A DNA stretch of 48,691 nucleotides from Acidobacteriota bacterium. Its GTDB lineage: Bacteria > Acidobacteriota > Terriglobia > Terriglobales > Acidobacteriaceae. Every line of letters starts with the position of its first letter. The first letter of the stretch is position 1. The notes beneath the pieces are model-generated. The model ran no database searches and was not told the DNA's origin. It worked only from the letters and a program-made list of their open reading frames with translations. The position numbers and the translations under genes were made by a program. The stretch spans positions 1 to 48,691 of the forward strand of contig JAJXZT010000066.1 of NCBI GenBank assembly GCA_021779935.1, given 5' to 3'. Positions 24,246 through 32,987 of the stretch are shown one piece after another.

Positions 24246-25694
24246 CTAATTCGGGTAGGTCTGCTTGAGGTAGTCCGCAACTTCCTGGCGAAGTCCAGCG
24301 TAGCCGGAGTGAATGACGGTGCGCATCGCGGCTTCGGGCGAGGACCCATGGCCGATCAAGTCGAGGATCTGCCGGACATCTTCCATCCCGTACGTGTGCG
24401 CAAGGTACTGCACGGTGGCCAGCGATTCGGCGTACGCCACGCTGGCCTGCTGGCTGTTGAGGCCCATGAACGAGGACTCGAGCTGGTTCAGCGGAATCTC
24501 GTGTCCAGACTGGTAGAGCAGGGAAAGCTGGTGCCCATAGCCGTCAAGCGAGCGTGGTTCCATCGCTTCCGCTACGCCTTCATTGAGCCACTGGGGGCAG
24601 CGTCCGCCGGTGATCTCGTTTACGAACGAGTGGGTGAGTTCGTGGCGCAGGACGCGCGACAGTTCCGGAGTAACCGACGTGATTCCCTCGATTGGAATAC
24701 GGATCTTGCCATCGTTGATCGCGCCGGTCCACGATGGTGACTGCGTTACGTCGAAATACGCCCGATTTGTATAAAGAATAACCGCGATGCTGGCGTGAGG
24801 AATTATGTCAAGCTGGCGTACCAGGTCGTTGTAGTGCGACTCAAGCGTCTGCAGTATCGCCTTGCCAAGCGTGGCCGAAGTCTGGCTGCCTTCAAAGCGC
24901 AGGGTAAAATGACCACTCTCGGTTTCGACGAAGCCGGCCTCGACGCTCTGTTCGCGTTCGGCCTTGGCAAGAAGGCTTTGCACCGTTGCATCCGGCCGAA
25001 TGGCCAGTGATCGCTTCCACATGCGTATGGCGTCGCGATTACGGTCGGCGGCAAAGTAAGCGTACCCGGCCAGCGCGAGCGTATCGGCGGAGTTCTCCGC
25101 CAGACTGACTGCTCTTTTGGCAACATCTAATGCTGCGTTTGTGCGTCCAAGCTGTATGAGGATTGCTGCCTGGTGGTCGAGCAACGGCGCGTTATCGGGG
25201 AGGAAAGAAGAAGCGCGCTGGTAGAAGGAGAGAGCCTGTTCGCGATGGCCCATCTGCTGTTCGAACCGTCCAGCGAAGAAGTTGGCGGCGGCAGCATAAT
25301 CGGCTCTTCCGCTGGCTTCGGCGGCCAAGATAGCGTTCCTGTCCACTTCTCCGTCGTGGACAACTTTTGCCCCGAGTTCGGAGGGAAGCGGAAGTGGAGC
25401 GATGGGTGTAAGCTCTGGAGGCGGAGCCGCAAGATGGTCGGCGCTGATGGGCGGTACGGGAAGCTGGGGTGCGGCGGTCTCAACGTGGTCCACTATCGAA
25501 GATGGAATGGCGTAGGAGTTGCCGCCCACTTCGTATTGCACTTGACCGTTTTGGGTGTGCGTGGTGTCTGCATGGATTCGCTTGCCGTTTTTCAGAACGA
25601 TAGTGTCGGCCACTAAGGGCACGGCGAAGGCGGCGACGATTACCAGGATGGAAACGCGCACGAGGCAGATTTTAACAGAGGCCCGGGGTGGCAA
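24246..25694 (-). CDS. Secreted TPR and gluzincin metallopeptidase protein
   Basis: This 482-residue protein has a signal peptide (VRVSILVIVAAFAVPLVA) followed by a short SPOR/SH3-like segment (TIVLKNGKRIHAD). A central block of about 140 residues looks like TPR repeats (RADYAAAANFFAGRF, ALSFYQRASSFLPDN, LDVAKRAVSLAENS). The C-terminal domain is a peptidase MA-like gluzincin: HELTH at residues 351-355 and the third ligand Glu372 in WLNEGVAE. Such proteins act outside the cytoplasm; the substrate is unknown. It is transcribed away from the M1-like peptidase gene across a 105-base shared promoter region. Confidence 0.85.
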   Translation of the reverse strand: MPPRASVKICLVRVSILVIVAAFAVPLVADTIVLKNGKRIHADTTHTQNGQVQYEVGGNSYAIPSSIVDHVETAAPQLPVPPISADHLAAPPPELTPIAPLPLPSELGAKVVHDGEVDRNAILAAEASGRADYAAAANFFAGRFEQQMGHREQALSFYQRASSFLPDNAPLLDHQAAILIQLGRTNAALDVAKRAVSLAENSADTLALAGYAYFAADRNRDAIRMWKRSLAIRPDATVQSLLAKAEREQSVEAGFVETESGHFTLRFEGSQTSATLGKAILQTLESHYNDLVRQLDIIPHASIAVILYTNRAYFDVTQSPSWTGAINDGKIRIPIEGITSVTPELSRVLRHELTHSFVNEITGGRCPQWLNEGVAEAMEPRSLDGYGHQLSLLYQSGHEIPLNQLESSFMGLNSQQASVAYAESLATVQYLAHTYGMEDVRQILDLIGHGSSPEAAMRTVIHSGYAGLRQEVADYLKQTYPN

Positions 25695-25799
25695 GCGTTC
25701 CCCTTAAGTAACCTGTACAACGCAGTTCAGGCGAGAGAAAGAGGGTAGGCAGCGAGATCGGGAACGGGTGAAGAGTTGACAGGTTCCTCGGCAAGGCGA

Positions 25800-28286
25800 A
25801 TGCGGTTCTGGGCCGTGCTGCTGCTGAGCGCGCTGACGGTGCCGTGTGCTGGTGCGCAGCAGACGAGCGCCACTGCCCCTCCGGTGTCGCCCGCAACGGA
25901 GCTCTATCGAGAACTGCGCACCGTCGGTTTGAACACTTCGGTTGGCTACAAGGCTCGTGACATCGTGCTTGATCGGGGCGACCTTCACTTCTATCTTAAC
26001 GATGGGACCATCGCGTTTTTGAAGCCGATCAATGGACATGTCACCGGTGCGTACTTTGAGGGTGACGGCGAGGTTCTGGTGAGACCTCCGAACCAGATGG
26101 AGCGCACCTCGCTCGGGCTGTTTACCGGGCTGGGATACCTTGATGCCCACTTCGCTTCCGCATTCATTCGCTTCAATGACGATACCTATCAACAATTGAT
26201 CGCAAAGATGCAGCCGGACGATGACGGTGCGGCATTTGCCGCCGAGCACGCGGACCTGGTAAGCAAACTCTCCGGGATGGACGCGTTGAGGCTGTTCGCG
26301 ACGTTCACCGATGCTTCCGGCGGCCCCGGAGGCGCGAAGGACGTTTTCTTCCACGCGCGCGTGGTCAGTCAACTCGGGGACTTCGACGCCGTGTATGACT
26401 CCATGGCGAACGAGCAAGTGATGGTAGGTGCTCCCAAGATCACCCCGATGGGAACGGCCTATGACGTCTGGATGTCTTTTCCCGAGCAAAGCGCGAGGCG
26501 CAGCAATGTCGCGAGAATCTACGATCCATGGCGCTCTTCGGAGGCGGTGCATGTAGCAGCGGTCAAGGTGGACGCAAAGCTGGAACTGCCCGAGACGATA
26601 GAAGCGACGGCGGACCTTACACTGGATGTGCATCTGGGCGGACAGCGGGCATTGATGTTCGAACTGTCGCGTTATCTCAAAGTGCAATCCGTTACGGCCA
26701 ACGGGCAGCCAGTCGATTTCATTCAGAACGAGGCAATTGCCGGAACGGATCTCGCCAAGCGCGGCAATGACCTGGTGACAACCGTGCTGCCGCAGCCTCT
26801 CAAACCCGGACAACCGCTGGAGATGCGCTTTGTCTACAAGGGCAACGTGATGACGCAGGCGGGAGCCGGCCTGCTCTACGTTGGCGAGCGAGGCACCTGG
26901 TATCCCAACCGCGGTCCCGACATGACGAAGTTCGATCTGCGATTCCGTTGGCCATCAGAGTGGACGCTGGTTGTCACCGGAAAGCGCACATCGCTGGAGA
27001 CCGATGGCAACGAACTCGTCGGAACGTGGACTTCCGAGGGACTGATTCCGCTCGCCGGATTCAATCTTGGACAATACGAGCGCCGCTCCGCGCAGGCCGG
27101 AAAAGTGACCGTGGAGAGTTTTACGACGGGCGGAGTGGAGCAGGCACTTGTGCAAAGCCAGCAGCCGCAGAAAGTCGTTGTCACCCGGCCAGGAATTCCG
27201 GGCCGCGTTGGCGACACGGAAGCGGTCGTCGTGTTGCCGCCTGTGCAAATGAATCCCACGCAGGAAAGCCAGCAGGTGGCGGATCGCGCGGCAAAGGCGG
27301 TCGAACAGTATAGCCAGTGGTTCGGACCGTATCCCTACAGCACACTTGCGCTGACGCAGTTCCCCGGGCCGACCAGCCAGGGATGGCCGACACTTATCTT
27401 CCTTTCCAGTAAGGCGTTCCTGAACAACGACGAGATGACGCGTTTGAACATGTCGCCGTTCCTGAAAATTCTCTATGGAGAAATCACCGAGGAGCACGAG
27501 ACAGCGCACCAGTGGTGGGGCGATCTTGTTGGGTGGGGCTCCTATCGCGACCAGTGGGTTGATGAGGCATTGGCAAATTACAGTGCGATCATGCTGCTGG
27601 AACAGACCCGCCCGCAGGACGTAAAGACGCTACTTGATGGATATCGAGACGACCTGTTGCAGAAGAATGCGGATGGTCGCCGCTACGCGGATGCAGGGCC
27701 CGTCACGCTGGGGTACAGGCTCTCGTCGTCAGTGTTTCCAGCCGGATATGTTGCCATCAGCTATGGACGAGGCACCTGGCTGCTGCACATGCTGCGCACA
27801 ATGTTCCATGACCTCTCGCCGAAGATGCAGGCAGGCAAACCGGTGAACCAGGACGCACGGTTCCTGGCGGCGCTGCGGGCCATGCGCGACGAATACGCAC
27901 ACAAGGAAATGTCGACGCAGGACATGGAGCGAGTTTTTGAAAAATTCATGCCGCCGGGCGCCGCTTATGAAGAACCCCATTCCCTGCAATGGTTCTTTGA
28001 CGGCTGGATCAACGGCACGTCGATTCCAAAGATTGCACTCGCAAACGTGAAGTTCAGCCGCGGCGGACGAGAATATGCCAACTTCACAATCCGGCAGACC
28101 GAATGTCCCGAAGACCTTGTAACCTCCGTGCCGGTCTATGCCGTGACCGGAGATGGCCAGCAAGTGTACGTAGCGCGTGTTTTTGCCGACGGACACGAAT
28201 CAAAATTCCGCTTGGCCGTGCCTGCTGGAACGAAACGTCTGATACTCGATCCGGAAGACACCGTATTGGCACAAATCGACCGCTAG
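25800..28286 (+). CDS. Secreted M1-family-like aminopeptidase
   Basis: This 828-residue protein has a signal peptide (RFWAVLLLSALTVPCAGA) and a C-terminal M1 catalytic domain with the zinc motif HETAH at residues 566-570 and the third ligand Glu589 exactly 18 residues later (in WVDEALANYSA). The canonical GAMEN exopeptidase motif is not apparent; PGPTSQGWPTLIFLSS occupies that place. It may therefore be an M1-like peptidase of altered specificity. The ATG at 25800 is chosen because the signal peptide starts there. It is divergent from the gluzincin gene. Its stop is 54 bases before a tRNA gene that bounds the accessory island. Confidence 0.9.
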   Translation: MRFWAVLLLSALTVPCAGAQQTSATAPPVSPATELYRELRTVGLNTSVGYKARDIVLDRGDLHFYLNDGTIAFLKPINGHVTGAYFEGDGEVLVRPPNQMERTSLGLFTGLGYLDAHFASAFIRFNDDTYQQLIAKMQPDDDGAAFAAEHADLVSKLSGMDALRLFATFTDASGGPGGAKDVFFHARVVSQLGDFDAVYDSMANEQVMVGAPKITPMGTAYDVWMSFPEQSARRSNVARIYDPWRSSEAVHVAAVKVDAKLELPETIEATADLTLDVHLGGQRALMFELSRYLKVQSVTANGQPVDFIQNEAIAGTDLAKRGNDLVTTVLPQPLKPGQPLEMRFVYKGNVMTQAGAGLLYVGERGTWYPNRGPDMTKFDLRFRWPSEWTLVVTGKRTSLETDGNELVGTWTSEGLIPLAGFNLGQYERRSAQAGKVTVESFTTGGVEQALVQSQQPQKVVVTRPGIPGRVGDTEAVVVLPPVQMNPTQESQQVADRAAKAVEQYSQWFGPYPYSTLALTQFPGPTSQGWPTLIFLSSKAFLNNDEMTRLNMSPFLKILYGEITEEHETAHQWWGDLVGWGSYRDQWVDEALANYSAIMLLEQTRPQDVKTLLDGYRDDLLQKNADGRRYADAGPVTLGYRLSSSVFPAGYVAISYGRGTWLLHMLRTMFHDLSPKMQAGKPVNQDARFLAALRAMRDEYAHKEMSTQDMERVFEKFMPPGAAYEEPHSLQWFFDGWINGTSIPKIALANVKFSRGGREYANFTIRQTECPEDLVTSVPVYAVTGDGQQVYVARVFADGHESKFRLAVPAGTKRLILDPEDTVLAQIDR

Positions 28287-28340
28287 GCGTTCACGAGCGG
28301 CTTCCGCTATAATAAAAAGGCTGCATACCCAACACCTCGC

Positions 28341-28433
28341 GGAGAGGTGGCCGAGTGGCTGAAGGCGGCGGTTTGCTAAACCGTTATACGGTCAAAAGCT
28401 GTATCGGGGGTTCGAATCCCCCCCTCTCCGCCA
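28341..28433 (+). tRNA. tRNA-Ser (anticodon GCU), with encoded CCA
   Basis: The acceptor arms ggagagg (28341-28347) and cctctcc (28423-28429) pair fully. The anticodon loop tttgctaaa puts GCT at 28375-28377. The long variable arm (tacggtcaaaagctgta) marks a class II serine tRNA, and the T loop is ggttcgaatcc. CCA is encoded at 28431-28433. Everything to its right differs in character from the core genes, so it is a plausible integration boundary. Confidence 0.97.
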
Positions 28434-28724
28434 TGTCAATCCCCTTTTCCCAATTTTCTTGCAAAAATCAACATATTCAATAACTTAGAGCGACCCGAAC
28501 AACATGTCGAATTGCCCCACATTCGTCACAATCCCCTCTGATCGAAGGAATTTTCGAGCTAAATCGAGCTAAACGTCGGGAATGTGTGGATGGTTTGCAA
28601 GTGCGTCAGCCTGATCCCGAAGCTTCGAAGAAGAGATCAGAGAATCAGTAGACCTGCTCGAAGCACGCACGCCATGCATCAATTCAACCCGGAAAAACGG
28701 AAAAATGAGGGGCTACGCCCTCGC
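28434..28724. other. Non-coding junction between tRNA-Ser and the island
   Basis: This 291-base stretch has no convincing gene. It contains a short direct repeat, cgagctaaat then cgagctaaac, at about 28555-28574. I find no copy of the tRNA 3' end that would mark an attachment site, and no integrase gene is adjacent. Confidence 0.5.
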
Positions 28725-29414
<690 letters not shown>

Positions 29415-29626
29415 GGGGCTTCTCCGGGCAGGATGGCTAACGACTCCTATGGTAGTTCAGGGCTCGGCAGCCAAGCAGGGGTGCGAGAGGTCGAGAGACT
29501 TTTTGGGCCAAGCTGGCTTGCTAAACCCTTGTTCAGGTCGGTGCGGGACAGCAGCTTCCTTCCGAAAGTTTCGCGTGGCGAACAAAAAGCGAAGATGCTA
29601 AACTCCCAACATAGCGCACTGGGTGC

Positions 29627-29833
29627 GTGAGGTTACAACTCAGGTTCCCCACGGACGAAGGCCGCAAACGTGTTCTGCTGATCGCCGCTTCGATCCTTGC
29701 TGCCCGGAAACTTGCTAATTGGGACGGAAGACCTTCGCCTGCGTTCGAATCAGCAATTGCCGATGCTATAAGCATTGCGGACAGGATCATGCGGCGGATC
29801 GATTCACTGTGTCCCGCTAGACATTCCGGTTAG
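29627..29833 (+). CDS. Small conserved hypothetical protein
   Basis: The GTG at 29627 opens a 68-residue frame with segments LRFPTDEGRKRVLLIAASIL and WDGRPSPAFESAIADAI, followed by an amphipathic helix IADRIMRRID. The pattern resembles small conserved proteins I have seen near mobile genes, but I cannot name the family. It is predicted to be mostly helical. A Cys-rich gene starts 30 bases later in the same direction, so it may lead the rightward operon. Confidence 0.5.
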   Translation: MRLQLRFPTDEGRKRVLLIAASILAARKLANWDGRPSPAFESAIADAISIADRIMRRIDSLCPARHSG

Positions 29834-29862
29834 AATTGCGTGTTCTGGAACAGGTGGCTCAA

Positions 29863-30423
29863 ATGACTGGCGACAGGGATTGGTATGTAGGGGAAAGCAC
29901 CAAACGAGGATTCGACACTCCTCGCTGTCCATTCGCCTCCGTTGATCGATGCCCTCGGTACTATCAAAGTCTTTCGTTGTTGGGCGAGACGGGCAGCACC
30001 AAGCTCTCAAATAAGGAAGACAAGCGACTACTTAAAAGGTGGCGCAAGTCGGACTTGTGGCCCCGCACCGCAGAACAAGAAACGGCAGTGTTCAGTTCGA
30101 ATGGGACGCCCTACCTGTTTGCGAAATTCTGTCCTGAGGTTCTCTTCGAAAGGTTTGGTTGGTTCGCTACATCCCTTGCTGCTTATCCAGATGAAGTGGA
30201 TCGGTCTATGGCACATCGAACGCTCGGAAATTCGAACACTGGAGCGGACGATTGGCGATGGGCTTGGTGGCAAATGACGCCCATGCACTTTTCTGATTGC
30301 CCGATATACTCACCACTCTCACACCCAGTTCAGCAGTCTGGATCGGAAATACTTGGAATGAAGCCGGGCATTTGGGGATTCAGCGTTGACCTCAAAGCAC
30401 TTTGGCGTTGGCTAAGGAAATGA
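29863..30423 (+). CDS. Cysteine-containing protein coupled to the GHKL nuclease gene
   Basis: This 186-residue protein (from the ATG at 29863; TTG at 29836 is also possible) has paired cysteines in CPFASVDRCPRYYQ and later single ones in KFCPEVL and DCPIYSPL, a layout that could bind zinc. It is rich in Trp and aromatic residues near the C terminus (WRWAWWQMTPMHF). I do not recognise a named domain. Its stop codon is one base before the ATG of the GHKL-nuclease gene, so the two are almost certainly translated together and work together. It may be a target-sensing or regulatory partner; that is inference. Confidence 0.72.
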   Translation: MTGDRDWYVGESTKRGFDTPRCPFASVDRCPRYYQSLSLLGETGSTKLSNKEDKRLLKRWRKSDLWPRTAEQETAVFSSNGTPYLFAKFCPEVLFERFGWFATSLAAYPDEVDRSMAHRTLGNSNTGADDWRWAWWQMTPMHFSDCPIYSPLSHPVQQSGSEILGMKPGIWGFSVDLKALWRWLRK

Positions 30424-30424
30424 A

Positions 30425-32410
30425 ATGAAACGAGTCGCTGTATCTGTGCAGAATGATTATTTGGAACGGATGTCGAAGACACGTCCGATCAATGCTGTAG
30501 CTGAACTCGTTTGGAACTCCCTTGATGCTGACGCCGACCTTGTAAAGGTAAAGCTCGTGGAAAACGACATGGGCGGCTTAGAAAAACTTACCGTCAGCGA
30601 TAACGGAAACGGTTTAGAGTACGCCCTCGCTGAACAGGCTTTTGGCAGTCTCGGTGGTTCGTTGAAAAGAGCCGAACAAAAGTCTCGCCGAAAGAAACGC
30701 TTCCTTCATGGTAGACAGGGCAAGGGTAGGTTTAGTGCATTTGCGCTCGGTCAGACGGTGGAATGGAACTCGAAATTCAAGGCAAATGGAGCCTGCTCGA
30801 AATTTTCCGTCCTTGGCAAAAGAGACTCGCTAGGAACTTTTGAAATTGACGACTGCGAGTCAGCGTCCTCAACGAAGCCGGGCATGTCGGTCGTGGTTTC
30901 TGATTTCGACCGCAACTTTCCTTCATTATTGGGCGATGGCGCTGTCCAGACTCTCACAGAGCAGTTTGCCTTATATCTCGCTCAGTATCGTGATGTCGTG
31001 ATCGAGTACGACGGCAAGGTGCTCGATCCATTCTCGATTGTGCAGCACTCGGCGGATTATCCATACACGATTGCTAGAAAGGATGCGCCGGGGGACATTC
31101 ATGTCGTGCTTACTGTTGTGGAATGGAAGGTTGAGACCGAGCGCATCATGTACTTCTGCGATGCTGAAGGATTAACACTGAAGCAGATTTCTCCGGGTCG
31201 AGTTCATGCGCCGGGTTTCTGGTTTACTGCTTACCTTAAATCCGCTTATTTCCGTGAATTGGAACAGAACGGGACAATTGATCTCGACGAGTTGAACCCC
31301 GATCTCGGCAACGTCGTTGAGGTCGCCAGAGTCCGCCTGAGAGATCACTTTAGAAAGCGTGCTGCCGAAACTGCGGTGAACGTAGTTGAAGAGTGGAAGA
31401 AGGCAAAGGTTTATCCGTACGAAGCCGAGCCTCGGAACATACTTGAGCAAACCGAACGTCAGGTCTTCGATGTGGTTGCGTTGAACCTGAATTCGTATTC
31501 TCCCGAATTTGAAAAATCCGATCCGGATACAAAGAAGCTGGTATTGAAGCTCCTCAAGACTGTGCTCGGAACGAATCCTCCCGAGTTGCAGCAGATTCTC
31601 GCAAGTGTTATTGACCTTCCCGATGACAAGCAGAAAGACCTCGCTGAATTGCTGAGCAAGACGACTCTGCAAGCCGTCATCAACGCAGCGAAGGTGGTTA
31701 CCAGCAGGTTGGATTTCCTGAAGGGGATCGAACATCTCATTTTCGATCCGGAAATGAAAGAGCGCCTGCTAGAACGAAAACAGCTTCATCGAATTCTCGC
31801 CGCTGAGCCGTGGATTTTCGGGGAGCATTACCACATTGCGGTAGATGACGAATCCCTGACCAACTTGCTGAAAAAGCATTTGGAGTTGAGCAAGAGGGAG
31901 GTCGATGTTTACGAGCCCGTCCTTAGGGAGGGTGGCAGAGAGGGGATCGTGGATTTAATGCTCTCGAAAATCGTGCCTCTTCCTCGTGGTGATGAACGAG
32001 AGCACTTAGTAATCGAACTCAAGCGCCCCTCTCAGAAAATCGATGCTGAGGTCGCCCAACAAATTAAGAGTTACGCAATGGCGGTTGTCGGTGACGAGAG
32101 GTTCAAGAACACAAAGACGAGATGGGTGTTTTGGGCAATTTCAAATGACCTTACGGCGGAGGTGCGAGAAGAAGCAAGCCAGCGGGACAGACCCGAAGGC
32201 ATTCTCTTCCAGAGCAAGACGGGCGACGTAACCGTGTGGGTGAAGACATGGGCCGAAGTGCTTCAGGAGTGCGAGGGAAGGATGAATTTTTACCGAAGGC
32301 AATTGGAATATACCGCCTCGCAAGCCTCCGGACTCGCTCATCTCAGGGCTACATACGAGAAGTACTTGCCCGACGCCGCTAAAGCATCGAGCACCACTGG
32401 TTCTACGTAG
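30425..32410 (+). CDS. GHKL ATPase fused to a PD-(D/E)xK nuclease domain
   Basis: This 661-residue protein has a Hsp90/MutL-type GHKL ATPase at its N terminus: N-box ELVWNSLDAD at residues 27-36, DNGNG at 59-63, and the lid GRQGKGRFSAFALG at 96-109. The C-terminal region (about 440-630) looks like the Shedu/DUF4263 branch of PD-(D/E)xK nucleases, with Asp510 in GIVDLML, Glu531 and Lys533 in VIELKRP, and a following QQIKSYAMAV helix. The pairing of an ATP-gated clamp with a nuclease suggests an anti-invader role. It starts one base after the preceding Cys-rich gene. Function is inferred from domains only. Confidence 0.85.
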   Translation: MKRVAVSVQNDYLERMSKTRPINAVAELVWNSLDADADLVKVKLVENDMGGLEKLTVSDNGNGLEYALAEQAFGSLGGSLKRAEQKSRRKKRFLHGRQGKGRFSAFALGQTVEWNSKFKANGACSKFSVLGKRDSLGTFEIDDCESASSTKPGMSVVVSDFDRNFPSLLGDGAVQTLTEQFALYLAQYRDVVIEYDGKVLDPFSIVQHSADYPYTIARKDAPGDIHVVLTVVEWKVETERIMYFCDAEGLTLKQISPGRVHAPGFWFTAYLKSAYFRELEQNGTIDLDELNPDLGNVVEVARVRLRDHFRKRAAETAVNVVEEWKKAKVYPYEAEPRNILEQTERQVFDVVALNLNSYSPEFEKSDPDTKKLVLKLLKTVLGTNPPELQQILASVIDLPDDKQKDLAELLSKTTLQAVINAAKVVTSRLDFLKGIEHLIFDPEMKERLLERKQLHRILAAEPWIFGEHYHIAVDDESLTNLLKKHLELSKREVDVYEPVLREGGREGIVDLMLSKIVPLPRGDEREHLVIELKRPSQKIDAEVAQQIKSYAMAVVGDERFKNTKTRWVFWAISNDLTAEVREEASQRDRPEGILFQSKTGDVTVWVKTWAEVLQECEGRMNFYRRQLEYTASQASGLAHLRATYEKYLPDAAKASSTTGST

Positions 32411-32428
32411 GGTGCGGAGGCGACCCGC

Positions 32429-32917
32429 ATGGATGTCGATAATTCGTCGGGGCTTATACAGGATTTCGAGTCAGCATTGCAATCGCTCGGATTGAGATGT
32501 GCGATTCGCCACGAGCATCAGCCTGCCCCGCACAAAGGAAAGGCACTACCAGCCGGGTTATGTGCGGTTTACGTTTTCACACTCTCCTCCACGTATGGCG
32601 CAAAGACGCAGGCCGGAGCGAACCGTGCTCTCAAGGTGGGCAAGGCGGGGATCAATTGCAGTGCCCGGTTTCAGTCGCAGCATTACAGTCCAAAAGCTGC
32701 TCCAAGTACGCTTGCCGCCACGCTGCTGAAGACGAGAGTTCTTTGGCCCTACATCGGCATAAAGTCGCTCGACGAGCTTATTGTTCGTAGCTGGATCGAG
32801 CAAAACACCGACCGTGACAACTTCCTGATACGTGCGGAAGACGGGCACTTGCTCGGCAAACTGGAAACCTATTTGAAGGCAATGCTCGGCCCAGTCTTCG
32901 AGGGCGGCACGGAATAG
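32429..32917 (+). CDS. GIY-YIG-like nuclease domain protein
   Basis: This 162-residue protein has a GIY-YIG-like core. AVYVF near residue 46 stands for the GIY strand, LKVGKAG at 68-74 for the YIG strand, ARF with Arg80 for the catalytic arginine, and KLETYL near 135 offers the metal-binding glutamate. A GxxAR-like QHYSP follows. The fold is plausible but the motifs are divergent, so nuclease activity is uncertain. An upstream ggag precedes the ATG by a suitable distance. It sits 18 bases after the GHKL-nuclease gene and 70 before the helicase, in the same direction. Confidence 0.68.
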   Translation: MDVDNSSGLIQDFESALQSLGLRCAIRHEHQPAPHKGKALPAGLCAVYVFTLSSTYGAKTQAGANRALKVGKAGINCSARFQSQHYSPKAAPSTLAATLLKTRVLWPYIGIKSLDELIVRSWIEQNTDRDNFLIRAEDGHLLGKLETYLKAMLGPVFEGGTE

Positions 32918-32987
32918 TCGCTGCCCGAATCGGCAATACCGCTTCGGCAGCGTTAAATGATAAGTTGTTGATTCACGGAAACCTACA

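Noticed and set aside
25704-26813. A 369-codon minus-strand open frame
   Set aside because: It is antisense to the M1-like peptidase gene and has no recognisable motif or ribosome-binding site.
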